Shown here: positions 4,023-5,264 of the stretch, piece by piece
How positions within the stretch are numbered: the first letter of the stretch is position 1
Layout: each line of letters opens with the position of its first letter
Assembly (NCBI GenBank): GCA_027482985.1
Contig: JAIXVO010000285.1
Coordinates: 1 to 5,264 of the forward strand
Direction of reading: 5' to 3'
Length of the DNA: 5,264 nucleotides
Source of the DNA: Cyanobacteriota bacterium
GTDB taxonomy: Bacteria; Cyanobacteriota; Cyanobacteriia; Leptolyngbyales; Leptolyngbyaceae
Made by a program: the position numbers and the translations under genes
The notes under the pieces: generated by a model
What the model saw: the letters and a program-made list of their open reading frames with translations, nothing else
The model's database searches: none
Told to the model about the DNA's origin: nothing

Positions 4023-5264
4023 ATGGACTCATCTGCAATAGCTTGGCTGCAACAAAATACTCCCTTTGGGGGGTTGTCTGAAGCGGGATTGGCGGCGATC
4101 GCGGCGGCAGTAGAAGTCTGCTCCCTGCCAGCCAACCGGCGGATTGTTTTAGAAGACACGACCCCAGATACCCTCTACATCCTCAAAACAGGGCAACTGG
4201 AAAGCTATCGCACGAGCCCAGATACGCTGGCCTCGTCGGTGGGACTGTTACCAGGTGCGGTGTTTCCGCTCAAAGAATTGCTCCTGGATCAGCCGATTGA
4301 ACAGACGGTGATTACCCTCTCTGAGGTTGAGTTGTGGACGATTCCCCGCGCCCCCTTTCTGGCGTTGGTGCAACAGCATCCCGAAATTGCCCAAACTTTC
4401 TCTCGCCAACTCGCGACGGCAGTTAGCCAGCTAGCAACCCAACTGGCCTATGAACGGGAACGCCAGATGGCTCTCCGCCCTTACCTGGTGCCGAAGGTGA
4501 AGCGCGGCATTGTGGGCACCAGTCGGTATGCAGTGCGGCAGCGGCAGGAGATTCGCAAAGCGCAGGGCGATCGCGGTGCCGTCCTAATTTTTGGGGAACC
4601 GGGGTTGGGCAAAGACAATGTGGCGGCGCTAATTCACTTTGGTTCCCCCGATCGCCAGGAACCCATGATTAAGGTGAATTGCGAAACACTCCAGGCCAAT
4701 GGCGCGGAATTGTTTGGGCGGGTGGGGGGCAAACCGGGACTGCTGGAGTGGGTAGGCCGGGGCAGCTTGCTGTTAAACAATTTGCAAGATTTGAATCCGG
4801 CCCTCCAGACCAAATTGGCGCAGTTGTTGAAAACGGGTGAGTATACACCTGTAGGGCGTGAAGGCGAGCCTCTGCCGCTGCCGAAGCCGAGTATCGCCCG
4901 GATTTTGATGAACTCGGAGCGAATTTTGCCCGCCTTAGAAGCGAAAGGACTGGTGCCCCATTCGATCAAGGTTGCCCCCTTACGCGTTCGCAAAGCGGAT
5001 ATCAAGGCGCAGGTTGAATACTACCTGAGTTTGTTTTGTCGGCAACGGGGTGTGCCCAAACCGACGTTGACCCCCGAAGCGATTCGCCGTCTGCAAGGGT
5101 ATGACTTTCCAGGGAACCTGACAGAACTGGAAGGTTTAGTCGAACGGGCGGTGATTCAGTTGGATGGGGGGACGGAACTGACGGAAGAAGTATTTTGGGC
5201 GACCAGTCCCAAGGGCAAACAATTTCGGCTCAATTTGCTGAATGCTTATCCCCAACTGCGGCAG
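4023..5264 (+). CDS. cNMP-binding-like domain fused to a degenerate sigma-54-activator-type AAA+ domain (partial)
   Basis: The frame is open for 414 codons and runs off the right edge. Residues about 15-135 look like a CRP-type cyclic-nucleotide-binding barrel ('LSEAGLAAIAAAV', 'RRIVLEDTTPDTLYILKTGQLESYR', 'VELWTIPRAPFLALVQQHPEIAQTF'). A linker with 'GIVGTSRYAVRQRQEIRKAQ' (162-181) leads into a domain aligning by eye with NtrC-class activators: 'VLIFGEPGLGKDNVAALIH' (187-205, Walker A, K197), 'KVNCETLQANGAELFG' (217-232), 'QTKLAQLLKTGEYTPVG' (262-278), 'VAPLRVRKADI' (317-327) and 'LQGYDFPGNLTELEGLVERAV' (357-377). Key parts are altered. The GAFTGA loop is absent between 'ELFG' and 'GSLLLNN', the Walker B acidic pair is N252-N253, the 'RLN' arginine-finger segment is 'PHSIK' (312-316), and the sensor II arginine is T367. 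ATP binding may persist, but hydrolysis and sigma-54 remodelling look unlikely. The C-terminal part is outside the window. Confidence 0.85.
   Translation, partial: MDSSAIAWLQQNTPFGGLSEAGLAAIAAAVEVCSLPANRRIVLEDTTPDTLYILKTGQLESYRTSPDTLASSVGLLPGAVFPLKELLLDQPIEQTVITLSEVELWTIPRAPFLALVQQHPEIAQTFSRQLATAVSQLATQLAYERERQMALRPYLVPKVKRGIVGTSRYAVRQRQEIRKAQGDRGAVLIFGEPGLGKDNVAALIHFGSPDRQEPMIKVNCETLQANGAELFGRVGGKPGLLEWVGRGSLLLNNLQDLNPALQTKLAQLLKTGEYTPVGREGEPLPLPKPSIARILMNSERILPALEAKGLVPHSIKVAPLRVRKADIKAQVEYYLSLFCRQRGVPKPTLTPEAIRRLQGYDFPGNLTELEGLVERAVIQLDGGTELTEEVFWATSPKGKQFRLNLLNAYPQLRQ

Noticed and set aside
3944..4023. Exact 10-bp direct repeat AGAAGCGCTA at 3944-3953 and 4014-4023
   Set aside because: The second copy is explained by the ribosome-binding and start region; two copies alone, without symmetry or a third copy, do not support an operator.
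3860..4081. 73-residue plus-strand ORF between the small protein gene and the AAA+ gene
   Set aside because: It starts inside the terminator hairpin, overlaps the well-supported start at 4023 in another frame, and shows no domain-like sequence.
4634..5005. 123-residue minus-strand ORF
   Set aside because: It lies antisense within the AAA+ coding frame, which shows recognisable motifs over the same bases; the antisense product is low-complexity and unrecognisable.
1..5264. CRISPR arrays, tRNA or rRNA genes, insertion sequences, attachment sites
   Set aside because: No regularly spaced repeats, cloverleaf or rRNA-like sequence, transposase-like protein or terminal inverted repeats were seen on either strand; the HIP1 octamers are dispersed genome-wide motifs, not a mobile element.

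Overview
The window is chromosomal DNA from a cyanobacterium. Two things point to this. The HIP1 octamer GCGATCGC occurs nine times in 5.3 kb (starting at 9, 332, 867, 1304, 1541, 1611, 2377, 4095 and 4567), against roughly one per 65 kb expected by chance. The window also encodes a CpcT/CpeT-type phycobilin lyase, a family tied to phycobilisomes. The genus cannot be fixed from the sequence.

Layout: on the minus strand, reading right to left, are a two-domain universal stress protein (1800-700), the bilin lyase (658-68), and the first 21 codons of a third gene starting at 64. The gaps are 41 and 3 nt, so the three look like one transcription unit. A 258-bp divergent intergenic region (1801-2058) holds a nested hairpin and a degenerate heptanucleotide repeat tract. 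On the plus strand a GT4-type glycosyltransferase (2059-3243) comes first. A small exported protein of unknown function (3400-3807) follows, with a structured leader upstream and a large rho-independent terminator downstream. The last gene is an ORF that stays open from 4023 to the right edge (414 codons seen). It fuses a cyclic-nucleotide-binding-like domain to a sigma-54-activator-type AAA+ domain.

The two most interesting loci are on the right. The 4023 gene has the fold signatures of a bacterial enhancer-binding protein, but the sigma-54-contacting loop, the Walker B acidic pair, the arginine-finger segment and the sensor II arginine are missing or replaced, in a phylum not known to encode sigma-54. 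The 135-aa exported protein uses codons clearly different from its neighbours (ATC, GAC, TTC preferred), which suggests high expression. Its leader contains a stem-loop, a perfect 12-bp palindrome and a possible five-codon leader ORF with its own Shine-Dalgarno sequence. The left operon suggests a link between stress signalling and light-harvesting antenna maturation, but this is inferred from gene order only.
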